A stretch of DNA of 26,359 bases from Rhodocollybia butyracea (Eukaryota; Basidiomycota; Agaricomycetes; Agaricales; Omphalotaceae). The notes under the pieces were generated by a model that made no database searches, was not told where the DNA came from, and saw only the letters and a list, made by a program, of their open reading frames with translations. Below are positions 10,551 to 19,582 of the stretch, in pieces. A program made the translations under genes and the position numbers. Within the stretch, counting starts at the first letter, position 1, and every line of letters begins with the position of its first letter. Where the stretch lies: contig JADNRY010000789.1 of NCBI GenBank assembly GCA_015501585.1, forward strand, positions 1 through 26,359, given 5' to 3'.

Positions 10551-12384
10551 TTGAGCCCTCGAAAGCCTTGAGTGTAACGGTAGCAAAATAAGAAAGAACA
10601 TAAGAAACAAGGGAAAAGGTAGAACAAAGTGCCAGACATTGGACATGTAAGCAGAACATGGAAAAAATATTGGAAAGACAAGAGGGAACAAAATATCGGA
10701 ACACAAAGAACATTGAAAATTGAACAAAGATTCAGACATAAGTTGGAAAAATAAGTGTAGCAGGCCGGAATTTGACCGAAAAAAATGGAGTCAGAATGTT
10801 GAAGGGGTAAGGAACATGGATGGAGCGTGAGGACAAAATAATTGGAACAACAAAGGAAGAAAAAACATCAGAAGACAAGGGACTTGAAAGAATAACAAAA
10901 TTGGGACATAAATTGAAAAATGTATAGCAAGCCGAAAGTCGGCCGGAAAAATGGCGGTAAAATGTCGGAGGGTAAGGGAACATGGATAGAACGTAATGTG
11001 TAAAAATATCGGACATGTAGCAAGGAAGTAAGAACTGAAAAAATCGGAAAGGAACAGGAATAACAAATAAAGTACTCAACAGAAAGAGGATCATGTAGGG
11101 AACCAAAGTCGGCCGAGAAAAATCCGGAAGGAAGGCCGAAAGGATGATAAAGTGATGAAGTGCAGGGTCCGGAGGTCCGAAGCCGAAATCGGAAGATTTG
11201 CGGTCAGAATGAAGGAATAATTTCGGAAATTGTCACAAGATGTATCCCCCTCTTAGGCATTGTCTTCCACACACTTGGTGGGAATATCGGACAAGCATCG
11301 GAGGTAAGGGACAAAAAGATGCGGGAGAAGGCCGCGGAAATGGCGAGAATCGGTCCGGGTAAATTTCCGGAAACACCAACTCAGTACGAAGTGTACTGCC
11401 GGAATGAAATCCAAGTTGTACAGCAAGAGCAGAATGCAAACCAAAAAGGTAAGCACAACAGAAGTGCCGAGGCACGGGGCCGATGCGGACCGGAGGTAGG
11501 CACCGAGATGATGGGAATCCATCGGAAAAGAGAGTTCCAAAACTTCAACAGAAGGTAGGGGAACACAGCGCTGAGGAAAAACAGACAAGATGTGCCAGAA
11601 GAGAGTGTTTCGGTCTGCCCGGTAAATCAACGGATTTGTAGTGGGAGTAGAAACAATATCCGAACAAATAATGTATGGGAATCCAAGAGATAGCAACATG
11701 CAGACAAGGATATGGAAGTCATAAACAAAAAGTGACAAAGGAAATATAGAACATAAAGCGGAAAGGACACCGGAATGCAGGGGATTGGACAAAATGAATC
11801 AAGATAAGTATGGAAAAATATCTAAGACAAAAGGCAAAGGATAGGAGCGAGAAAAATCGGTCGGAAGGGTCGGCCGAAGGAATAGGAGCGTGGGAATGAT
11901 CGGAAAATGATCGGAAGTATGTCAAACATGAATGAAAATCAACATCGGAAGGGAAGGAGCAAAAGGATGAAAGAGACTAAGACAAGTGAAGGAAAAATTC
12001 GGAAAAATCGGCCGGAGTGGAGCCGAAAGGGATATGAGGGAGCAGTAGTGTGGGAAAATCGGAAAGATGTGGAAGTGCATCGGAAAGACAAAGAAAATAA
12101 ATCTTAAGTAACTTCGGAATGTGAAGGAACAAGAGGATGAAGGTAAATAGAACAAGTGAACAAAGAGCGACAAAAAATCGGAGATATCGGCCGAGCCGAA
12201 GGGGCCGAGGATATATATGCGTGGGAAAAAACAGGAGAGTGATCGAACAATGACAGACAATAATAGGAAAGAAAAGATATGTAGAGAATATAGAGAATAT
12301 TGAAGAAAGTGTTAAGATAAAATCCCAGAGAAGTACGAACCGGTAACACCATCCCGAGACATACGTGGGAAACTCCGGTCGGGT
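10551..12384. other. Non-coding interior of the retroelement
   Basis: AG-rich on the + strand, with frequent CGGA/GGCCGA/AAAATCGG words. The long minus-strand ORFs are serine/phenylalanine/leucine-rich translations of this bias and carry no pol motif. The stretch apparently stands where gag-pol would be in an autonomous relative. The 17-mer of the polypurine tract recurs at 11242-11258. Confidence 0.6.
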
Positions 12385-12945
12385 CTAGAAGTCGGTCCGA
12401 GCCTCCGCTCCGATACTTGCGAGGTAGTCATAATCCCAGTAAGCAGGATCATTAGTGTCATACAAAAGCTCGGAGTCAGAGATGTCAGAATAGTTACGAC
12501 CACCCAGGCCATCGGAGTCGTGGGAATCGGAGATGTCGGAGCCCGAATCAGACTGATAGGAGTCCTCTTGGCGCCGAAGTTTCTCCCTAAGGCGATCACA
12601 GTTGATGCGCATGTGTTCACCCCCACAATAGAAACAAAGGCCATTCCTGAAGCGACGTGCTTTCTCGGAAGGCAGGAGTCGGCCATCAGAGTCAAAGATG
12701 ACTGACTCGGGACCATCGGAGTCCGCGTCGGAGCCGTGGTCGGAAGCTGAGTCATCGGCATCATTAGGAAGTGATTCGGAAATACTCAGAGAAGGAGAGG
12801 ATAGAACTGAGTAGAAAGTCTGGAAAGAACCAGCCTCAGAGGACTGATCATTGTTGTCTAAGTTCAGGGACTCGGAATCGGAGTCATGTGCCGAAGATTG
12901 ATCAGAATCAGAGGGATATAACTCAAAAGGAGTTGGGTGAGACAT
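12385..12945 (-). CDS. Gag-like zinc-knuckle protein of the LTR element
   Basis: From the ATG at 12945, 57 nt after the upstream LTR, an uninterrupted frame of 186 residues runs to a stop at 12385. Residues 1-90 are acidic and serine-rich (many DS/SD pairs). A zinc knuckle follows with C104, C107, H111 and C116 (CFYCGGEHMRINC), that is CX2CX3HX4C, one residue shorter than the canonical CX2CX4HX4C. A short basic segment (DRLREKLRRQE) comes next, and the acidic tail ends in YLASIGAEARTDF. By position and knuckle this is the nucleocapsid part of a Gag protein; the capsid portion seems missing. The upstream extension of the open frame into the LTR is not used as the start because the ATG just past the primer site is the natural one. 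Confidence 0.6.
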   Translation of the reverse strand: MSHPTPFELYPSDSDQSSAHDSDSESLNLDNNDQSSEAGSFQTFYSVLSSPSLSISESLPNDADDSASDHGSDADSDGPESVIFDSDGRLLPSEKARRFRNGLCFYCGGEHMRINCDRLREKLRRQEDSYQSDSGSDISDSHDSDGLGGRNYSDISDSELLYDTNDPAYWDYDYLASIGAEARTDF

Positions 12946-13001
12946 GAGGAATTTTTCGGAGGGATTAAAGTGATGATGTATCGAGTTGTAGCCAAAAATA
13001 C

Positions 13002-13850
13002 TGACAAGGTCGTGCAACCTAGGCCGGAATGGAAGCGGACCGGATGTATGGCCGAAAGGCAAGATCAGAATTGTGGGAAGAATATCCGGAGTAGACTACA
13101 AGGCCGAGGAAAAGGTGGGACTTCGGTGAAGCTATTAGCAACACCCCCGACACACCACCAAGGTTGTCCCAGAAGGAGAGGAAGTAAAGTGCAAGGAATC
13201 GCCGAGATCGGACCGAGGTATAGGCGTGAGAATGGTCCGAGGTATGTCCGAGGTAGGGACCGAGCCGAGTCGGCCGGTACTGGACAGAACGGCGAGAATA
13301 AGGAACAAAGAAAGACTTAAGGAAAGCTCGGAAAAGTGTGCAATAACAGGTATAGCTTGATTACTTGTGTAACTCGTGATTTTTGGCTGAGGAACGATAG
13401 TACAAAGTACCTAGCTTATATACAAGTGACCTAATTGTTAAATAAAGACAATAAAGTCGGACCGAGGTAATGCCAAGGCCGGAACGAGGTGGAATCAATA
13501 CAAATGATAAAACAATAAGCAATAGAGTAGAAAAGACAAAAGAGATGAACGTCGGCGCACTGCGGACCGCCGTGGGAAAGGAATGAGTACCGAAGGAGTC
13601 CGCCGATATATCGGGCCGAAGGTATGGCCGATAAAGGCGTCGGAAGTGTGAGTGCCGAAGTAGGAGTGAATTTGTGAAGTCCAAAGGTATATCGGAAGGG
13701 ATAAAATAGAGAATAGAGTTTCGGAGCCGCTAGAGGTCGTGGGAACTATCGGAGCCGTGAGAGACCGTGAGAGAAGGTGAAGGAGTCTCGGAGAGTCTCG
13801 GAATGAGCCGGAACATCTCGGAATAATGATGGAAAGGCATGAACGTAACA
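13002..13850 (-). repeat. Upstream (5') LTR of the minus-strand retroelement
   Basis: 849 bp, the direct repeat of 9684-10533. It should hold the promoter of the element transcript, which would run leftward through the Gag-like ORF. Confidence 0.9.
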
Positions 13851-14176
13851 CTTCCGTGCATGAGGCGTTTGCGGCACTTGCGTGAATGAGCCTGCTGGAG
13901 ATGAAGCTTTGTCCTCGACTCTCGACGCAGAAGTGGAAGGTCGATCCAGGTCAATAAGCGGTCGTTCCAGGAACCCGAACTGACCCACAGGAGTTGGGAG
14001 GTTGCGTTGTGAAAGAATTGCCCCATGTGCGCCATACAAGATGGCCGCGCGTTTTGTTTGGATGGTGATTTTGATCGAGGAGAGCTTGGAAAAGCATTGT
14101 AATCCGAGCGAGTTGGTGTGGAGGGCGCAGAAATGTCTTTGGCTAGCTGAGTCTTGGTCAAACGGAGACGAGCCAT
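13851..14176 (-). pseudogene. 5' fragment of an unknown gene cut off by the LTR
   Basis: A minus-strand frame starts at the ATG at 14176 (MARLRLTKTQLAKDISAPST, then serine/proline/lysine-rich) and runs toward the LTR edge at 13850. A second frame is also coding-like nearer the LTR (PTPVGQFGFLERPLIDLDRP), so the gene contains an unrecognised intron or a frameshift between the two. Nothing matching its continuation was found beyond the other LTR at 9683, so the rest has been lost or lies elsewhere. The composition suggests a disordered, possibly nuclear N-terminus. I do not recognise the family. Confidence 0.35.
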
Positions 14177-14318
14177 TGTGAAAGTGGAAGAGAAAGCACG
14201 ATTGATGAAAAATGAAAAATTTTATTGTTCATAAAGGTCATGTCATGATTGGGCTGCAAGAATGACTGGGAACATGAAAACGGAGGAACGAGTTGGTTCG
14301 ATGGATGAGAGTCTTCCC

Positions 14319-15296
14319 ATTTGACACAACAATGGTCACATAGTCTGATATATCTGTATCTACCCAAAGTGCAGCCTGTTTGACACATCTACAGTCACAC
14401 AGTCTCATATATCCTCAACGTCTTGCAATCCCCGCAGCTATACAACACAAGGTTGAATAGCCAAAACTTCCAAGCAGACTCAGGGTCCAACACAGGCCAC
14501 CGTTGGTCCAACACAAGGATGGGCGAACGTCACATCAATGACACAAGGTCACTAGGTAGGGTAGAAACAAATCATCCGTGTTTATCCAGCCTGATGGCCG
14601 GGATACGTCAATGTTGAACAAGCTGTTGATGAAGACGTTGGCTATGTCGAAGGTCGAGTTGGGAATGTCGAAGGTCGAGTTGGGAATGGTCTGAAAGTTA
14701 TAAATAACTGAATAGATTATCAGACCTAATGGAAGCTTACCTTTTCCTGAAACGTAGTACTAGTCTTTGGAGTGCTCGAACCAGAAAATGAGCCAAATGA
14801 TACCTGGACGTGAACTTTAACGAGGGTCAGAACAACGAGATAAAGGAGTTGAAAAACAAACTTACCATTGTGGAACGGAGCGCAACGTAAGACTGATCCT
14901 GGCAGAAAACCTTAGAGAATCGGAAGTATACAAGTAGAACGGAGATGTCACCTAGACCTCTCGTACTGGCCATGGCAGTGGTGACAGTCAACGACGAGCT
15001 CAATTCAAGACCGAGTTCGATAAACCCAGCTGTGGACGCAAGGCCACACACCTGGTACAATGAGCAGTGCGACACAGGGTCGCTGGCTGCCTTCATAGAA
15101 GAAACGACGCCGACGCAAGGTCGTCGTCAGTGTGGACGAGGAGGTGCAGTGGTGACAGTGACGAGCTCAATTCAAGACCGAGTTCGATAAACCCAGCTGT
15201 GGACGCAAGGCCACACAGCTGGTACAATGAGCAGTGCGACACAGGGTCGCTGGCTGCCTGCATAGAAGAAACGACGACGACGCAAGTACAAGCGGG
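14319..15296 (+). repeat. Left inverted arm
   Basis: Inverted copy of 18062-19209. It contains an outer direct repeat (TTTGACACA...GTCACAYAGTCT, starting at about 14320 and 14375), scattered ACACAAGG words at 14443-14548, and an inner tandem duplication with a 171-bp period (14976-15146 and 15147-15296) carrying GGACGCAAGGCCACAC and CGACACAGGGTCGCTGG. On the minus strand it also shows splice-like pairs at 14865-14804 and 14740-14691. Confidence 0.8.
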
Positions 15297-15476
15297 ATTT
15301 AATTCGTACAAAGACGCATGTCAATGGCTTGATTTTTCGCCAATAGTAATTAATATATTGACAGTCCAAGATACAAAACAACAATTAAAAGATACAAGAG
15401 CTACAGATATAATTGGATACAAAATACAAAAGATAGGGCATTAGACGGTAGGAAGCGTGGGGGGCGTTTAAAGAAA

Positions 15477-17618
15477 TCAGAAAATACCCAAAATATACCG
15501 ACGAGCAACAAGATATTCCGCGTGATCCACCTCCTCGACGCTGGGTTGTTGGCTCGGGGCCAGACGCTGCACCGCTGTTTCTACATCCGAGGGTATCACG
15601 TTGTACGGAGAGCGCCATCCTCGCATGATACGATACAAGTTGTATGACGCGGCGGTGCGTTTGGTCAAATCCTGTGAACCAAATCCCATCCTCGCGGCAC
15701 TGAACCCCTCGATACCACCCAGTTTTTCCCTTTGCGTGCAACCCTCAGAGGGCGCCAGGTCATCGACCTCTCCATCGACCTCTCCATCTTCCCTCTCTCT
15801 ATCTACAGCCATGTGAGAAGTTGCCGAGGTCTTGTCGTATAAGTGGAAGTCAGCCATGAGCACATCGGATTTGAAGTTATTGCGAGTGAGATTACTGAGA
15901 ATGGAAGTGTAGGTCTCATCTGGAATTGTATCTGGATATGCAACCCCTTTCCATGTGGGGACGACGTCCTTCAATTTCGTTAGATCTACTTTCTAGAGGA
16001 GCTGTCAATAAAAGTACACCTTAAATAGTTGGACACATACTGGTGTAGCGACACGTCCTCTGGACGTCGAAGTTAGGCTCTGGAGCTCATTGATAAGTTT
16101 TTGCCTTGCAGCATTACTTTTCGTGCCCTCCTTTGATCCCAGGACCTCCAATCCTAGAATATGTCGCCAGTCATCATTTGACAGTCCAGCTTTAGCGGGG
16201 TCCAGGAAGCCAACGCGATAAGCCAGCAAGCTCGCAAGCTTCATGTACATGACAAAAAACCCTCGACGAGTCTTCTCGTTAGCAAGATTTGCCAATAATG
16301 CAGCTTCCGCACCACGTATCCACGACAAACACCTTGCGGCGGCTGCTGTCTGAAATCAAAGTTAGACCCGATGTCTCGACTTGCTTTTACCCAATTCACA
16401 ACCAGAGGAGGCATCAATGGTGACGCCAAAGGCTCAAACTTGTTCCTACTCAGCGATGAAGCAGGCCGTGGAGCCCGCGCAGGATCTATATTCCCAATTG
16501 GTGAATAAAACAGAAAAATGAAAATAGGGTGTTCCACATACAAGGTTTCTGCGGCTGTCTACAAGGACGTGAAGTGCGAACGGGTCCTGGGAGCGGAACA
16601 GGCGTATTTGAAGAACCAGTAGCGACAGCTGTCTCCAATTGGGCAGAAGTTGTGGCAGAGGGAGGATCAGGTTGTGGATCGTCGAATAATGAAGCAGGGA
16701 AGGCAATGCTCCTATTATGCTTGGACATGGCGGCGTAGTACTCCAAAGAGTTGAGAGAACCTTCCCAAATGACTGGATGTGGCGGACTTTCGTCTTCAAA
16801 AGACGTGAACTTCTCAATGACACTGCGCATTGTCGGTAAAGGTTTTGTTTCGGAGTGCCAAGTCATAACGCAAACGTCGGGAGTAACGGGAAGTCTTCGC
16901 GCCCACCATACCGGAATTCCAGCCTAATGATTAATGTTAGTAAATCGGCAGATCCAAAACTCAGCAGAAAAAAATTACTCGCCCAAAAGCAGTGCTCAGT
17001 GAGGTCAGGCTTGTCCGTTATGCCTCCTACCACTGAACGCGTCTTAGTTTTTCGCCAGCTATGAGCTTCGCCCCAAGTTGGCTTCACGTAAAGCATCCAG
17101 GTAATGTACGCGTCCATCTCAAGTATGTTGCGCTGGCATACACACGAGCACATGAGAGCCTCCGAGAATGGGAGTACGGCGGTAGTGAGGTGTGCAAGTA
17201 AGAAGCGGATCCGACCACAATAGTCCTTGAACTTGGAATCTGAGCGAAGAGAAGGGGTTGCTGGGGTATCGGACGACGACGAAGGCCGAGCATCATTCAC
17301 AGAGTGGTAGAGCTGATGGTATGCCCTTTCCAATGCCTCAACAAACTCTTTTTGGAGTCGGCCAATGGGGAGTTCAGCCAGTTTGAACCCGTCCATCACC
17401 TCGAACTCGTCCTCCTCTGGTCTGCGCCAGAGGATATGGAAAGGGGGTTCGGCATCGGGAAGTCGTATCAAGGAGAGGTAGATAACGCGAGGATCGAGAT
17501 ACTGCGGCATAAGAAGGGGATCGTGCTCACCGTAGTGGTAGTTGCGCCGCAGACGGACTTGTTGGTGGCCCCAGATTTCGTCAGGAAGATGGTAGGAGTT
17601 GGGGGAAGTGATAAACAT
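15477..17618 (-). CDS. Five-exon uncharacterised protein inside the inverted arms
   Basis: Exons on the minus strand are 17618-16983, 16923-16542, 16485-16391, 16349-16041 and 15992-15477. Together they give 1938 nt, 645 residues plus stop, with every junction in frame. The four introns are 41-60 nt; intron 1 has a TACTAAC branch site and TTAG acceptor. Residues 27-43 read YHYGEHDPLLMPQYLDP. Later segments include AGIPVWWARRLPVTPDV after the first junction, HPVIWEGSLNSLEYYAAM, and an acidic stretch in the last exon. From memory, this YHYG...LMPQYLDP pattern belongs to numerous uncharacterised Agaricomycete proteins; I know no function and see no transposase, nuclease or helicase motif. Intron 1 needs a GC donor (16982) to stay in frame; the nearby GT (16978) shifts it. 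Upstream sequence from the ATG at 17729 is in the same frame and coding-like but has TAG at 17708-17706, so the natural start may be 17729 with a nonsense change. Confidence 0.65.
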
Positions 17619-17729
17619 CTTGCGCTCGGGATACTCGCGACCTATGAGTCCGTGGTGGGATTTGAAGATTGGAGTGTCCTGTTCGAAGGTCAGTTCACGA
17701 AAGAACTATCTTGAGGTATCACTCACCAT

Positions 17730-18061
17730 TGCGTATGTAGAATAAACGCGTTGAAATACGTAGACAAGGGAAGGAGAGCGTTTGACACAAGGCCAACGAT
17801 ATGATTTGTCCGACACAAGGTCAGAAAAAAACAGTAACACAAGGAAACTGGTTTTGATAGAGCGAATGATCTGTCGCAAGGACAGAATAACGCTAAGAGA
17901 GAGATACGAGACTGAGTCAGAACTAAGCGCCCAGAGACGAAAAAAAAATCTTCCAAGTTGTAAGCGCCCAAAGCTGTGCATCGTCTGGGCGTCTGTGCGC
18001 GGGCGTCACTTACGTGTCCCTTCTCTTCCATCTCCCCTTCATTGTCCACAGCGACGACGAC
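17730..18061. promoter_or_regulatory. Upstream region of the enclosed gene with repeated ACACAAGG words
   Basis: Between the gene's possible ATG (17729) and the right arm lie TTGACACAAGG (about 17783), CGACACAAGG (about 17813), AACACAAGG (about 17836) and TCGCAAGG (about 17874), all on the + strand. They match the words in the arms. They may be binding sites through which the element's own protein represses or activates its gene; this is inference from position and repetition. Confidence 0.35.
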
Positions 18062-19209
18062 CTTGCGTCGTCGTCGTTTCTTCCATGCAGGCAGCCAGCG
18101 ACCCTGTGTCGCACTGCTCATTGTACCAGCTGTGTGGCCTTGCGTCCACAGCTGGGTTTATCGAACTTGGTCTTGAATTGAGCTCGTCACTGTCACCACT
18201 GCACCTCCTTGTCCACACCGACGACGACCTTGCGTCGGCGTCGTTTCTTCTATGAAGGCAGCCAGCGACCCTGTGTCGCACTGCTCATTGTACCAGCTGT
18301 GTGGCCTTGCGTCCACAGCTGGGTTTATCGAACTCGGTCTTGATTGAGCTCATCGTTGACAGTCACCACTCTTGCGTCGCCAGCTGTGTTCATTCGGATC
18401 GGTCTTGAACCAAGTTCGACCTTTGGCGGTTTAGGAAGTCTTTGTCTTTTTTTTCAGGTGAGTCTCCTTTTCACTTGTTTTTTTGTTTAACTCTCTAAGC
18501 TTTCTTGCCAGGAACCCTTCGTTGCGCTGTATTCAACATTCCTTCGAACTCGGTCTTGATTGAGCTCTTCGTTGACTGTCACCACTCTTGCGTCGCCAGC
18601 TGTGTTCATTCGTATCGGTCTTGAACCAAGTTCGACCTTTGGCGGTTTAGGAAGTCTTTGTCTTTTTTTTCAGGTGAGTCTCCTTTTCACTTGTTTTTTG
18701 TTTAACTCTCTAAGCTTTCTTGCCAGGAACCCTTCGTTGCGCTGTATTCAATGTTTTCATTACACCCAGAAGCTTACTACGGGGCAGCAAATGGTAAGTT
18801 TTGTTTCTGTCTGACATACTATTGGCATTCTCACACGTTGCAGGCCATTCTCGATGCGACCTTCAACATATCGTCATATTCGTTGTAATTAGGATGATTC
18901 CAAAGGTGTGTCTATGCTTCTTTTGTTAACCACTATCCGGCTAAAGGCTACGCTAGTTGTGCTCCGGCTTTGATGAACGACCTTGTGTTGTTCGTGTGAC
19001 TTTGGCCCATCCCTGTGTTGGACTGAATGGCAGACAACGTTGAACCTGAGCTCTGCGTTGGTGTTTCGACTATTCGGCCCTGTGTTGTATAGTTCTGGGG
19101 GGATTTGGAACCCTTTTGGGAGACTGTGTGACTGTTGATTGTCGAACAGTCCTGGTTTAAATATGAATGTATATATGCCTAAGACTATGTGACCATTGGT
19201 GTGTCAATT
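18062..19209 (-). repeat. Right inverted arm
   Basis: Inverted copy of the left arm, lengthened by a 216-bp tandem duplication (18329-18544 and 18545-18751) that shares GGCGGTTTAGGAAGTCTTTG and a TTTCAGGTGAGTCTCC word. The inner 18062-18360 part matches the 171-bp units of the left arm almost exactly. The outer part (about 18980-19209) carries CCTTGTGTTG and CCCTGTGTTG words and ends ACCATTGGTGTGTCAA. Confidence 0.8.
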
Positions 19210-19582
19210 ATGAACCTTGGCCTGGGTGAAGGAGTATCTTAAATGACATGCTTTTGACCCTCTCTATATCCAATCTCAAAATGATGGCTTTGCACCAACC
19301 TTGCTTATCCCGCGGTCGTTTATTTGGAATTTCCTTTTTTCGGCTTTCCTTTTTCGGCTTTGTGGACAATGGCTTAAGCCTTCGCTCAGTTCCCACAAAC
19401 AAATACCACAGCTGAATGGTAAGAGAATGTTCAATTTTTGTCCTTGTTCACCTTTGACTGACTACCCACTAGTCTTTATGCCTCCCAGAACTTGTCAACA
19501 ACTCCGAGCTACATGCTCAAACACCAAAGCAACTGGCCTTGTTTCTCTGTCTACAGTCAACCTTTGACGCGGGAAACGCAAG
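19210..19582 (+). promoter_or_regulatory. Leader region of the right-hand gene with a probable intron
   Basis: A good 54-nt intron, 19419-19472 (GTAAGA, CTGAC, CTAG), lies upstream of the ATG at 19478, which opens a 29-codon frame (MPPRTCQQL...) ending at TGA 19565-19567. That frame is the same as that of the next ATG at 19583, so the TGA may be a nonsense change separating the true N-terminus from the rest, or the first frame may be a leader ORF. Confidence 0.4.

Larger units (their letters stand above)
9684..13850 (-). mobile_element. Non-autonomous LTR retrotransposon (LARD-like, Ty3/Gypsy style)
   Basis: Two near-identical direct repeats of 850 and 849 bp bound a 2.47-kb interior. Read on the minus strand, each LTR begins TGTTACGTTCATGCC and ends CCTTGTCA. 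The polypurine tract AAGAGGGGGATAC lies immediately before the downstream LTR (plus coordinates 10534-10546), which fixes the orientation as minus. A candidate primer-binding site is TGGCTACAACTCG, about 7 nt inside the upstream LTR. The interior holds one Gag-like zinc-knuckle ORF (12385-12945) and no reverse transcriptase, RNase H, protease or integrase; the remaining roughly 1.8 kb is AG-rich and non-coding. Movement would need enzymes from a related full-length element. The outer flanks (GTGAG on the left, CTTCC on the right) do not form a target-site duplication. Confidence 0.85.
14319..19209. mobile_element. Candidate DNA transposon: inverted arms of about 1 kb around one gene
   Basis: The left arm (14319-15296) and right arm (18062-19209) are inverted copies of each other over their whole length, with blocks of near-identity (15147-15296 against 18062-18215) and more diverged outer blocks. 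The outermost match starts TTGACACA and continues AATGGTCACATAGTCT on both sides. Similarity fades outside these points. Between the arms lie one multi-exon minus-strand gene and its upstream region. Short CRACRCARGG words are scattered through the arms like the subterminal repeats of DNA transposons. No target-site duplication was evident at the proposed ends (CTTCCCAT on the left, TTATGAAC on the right), and no DDE triad was identified in the gene, so the transposon reading rests on architecture. Confidence 0.55.

Noticed and set aside
9676..10713. Several ORFs of 64-212 codons on both strands, repeated at 12937-13851
   Set aside because: They lie in the LTRs or adjacent AG-rich DNA, are duplicated with the LTR, and translate to biased low-information peptides.
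10732..12352. Long minus-strand ORFs rich in Phe, Leu, Ser and Pro
   Set aside because: They reflect the AG-rich composition of the + strand inside the retroelement. No reverse transcriptase, protease, RNase H or integrase motif is visible.
15067..15444. Plus-strand ORF of 125 codons, mirrored at 18039-18281 on the minus strand
   Set aside because: It is the translation of the inverted arm repeat, includes the tandem unit, and its frame is not kept between copies.
14319..19209. Assignment to KDZ, CACTA, hAT or Plavaka transposons
   Set aside because: The subterminal words and arm structure are reminiscent of such elements, but no matching transposase motif, terminal CACTA or target-site duplication was seen.
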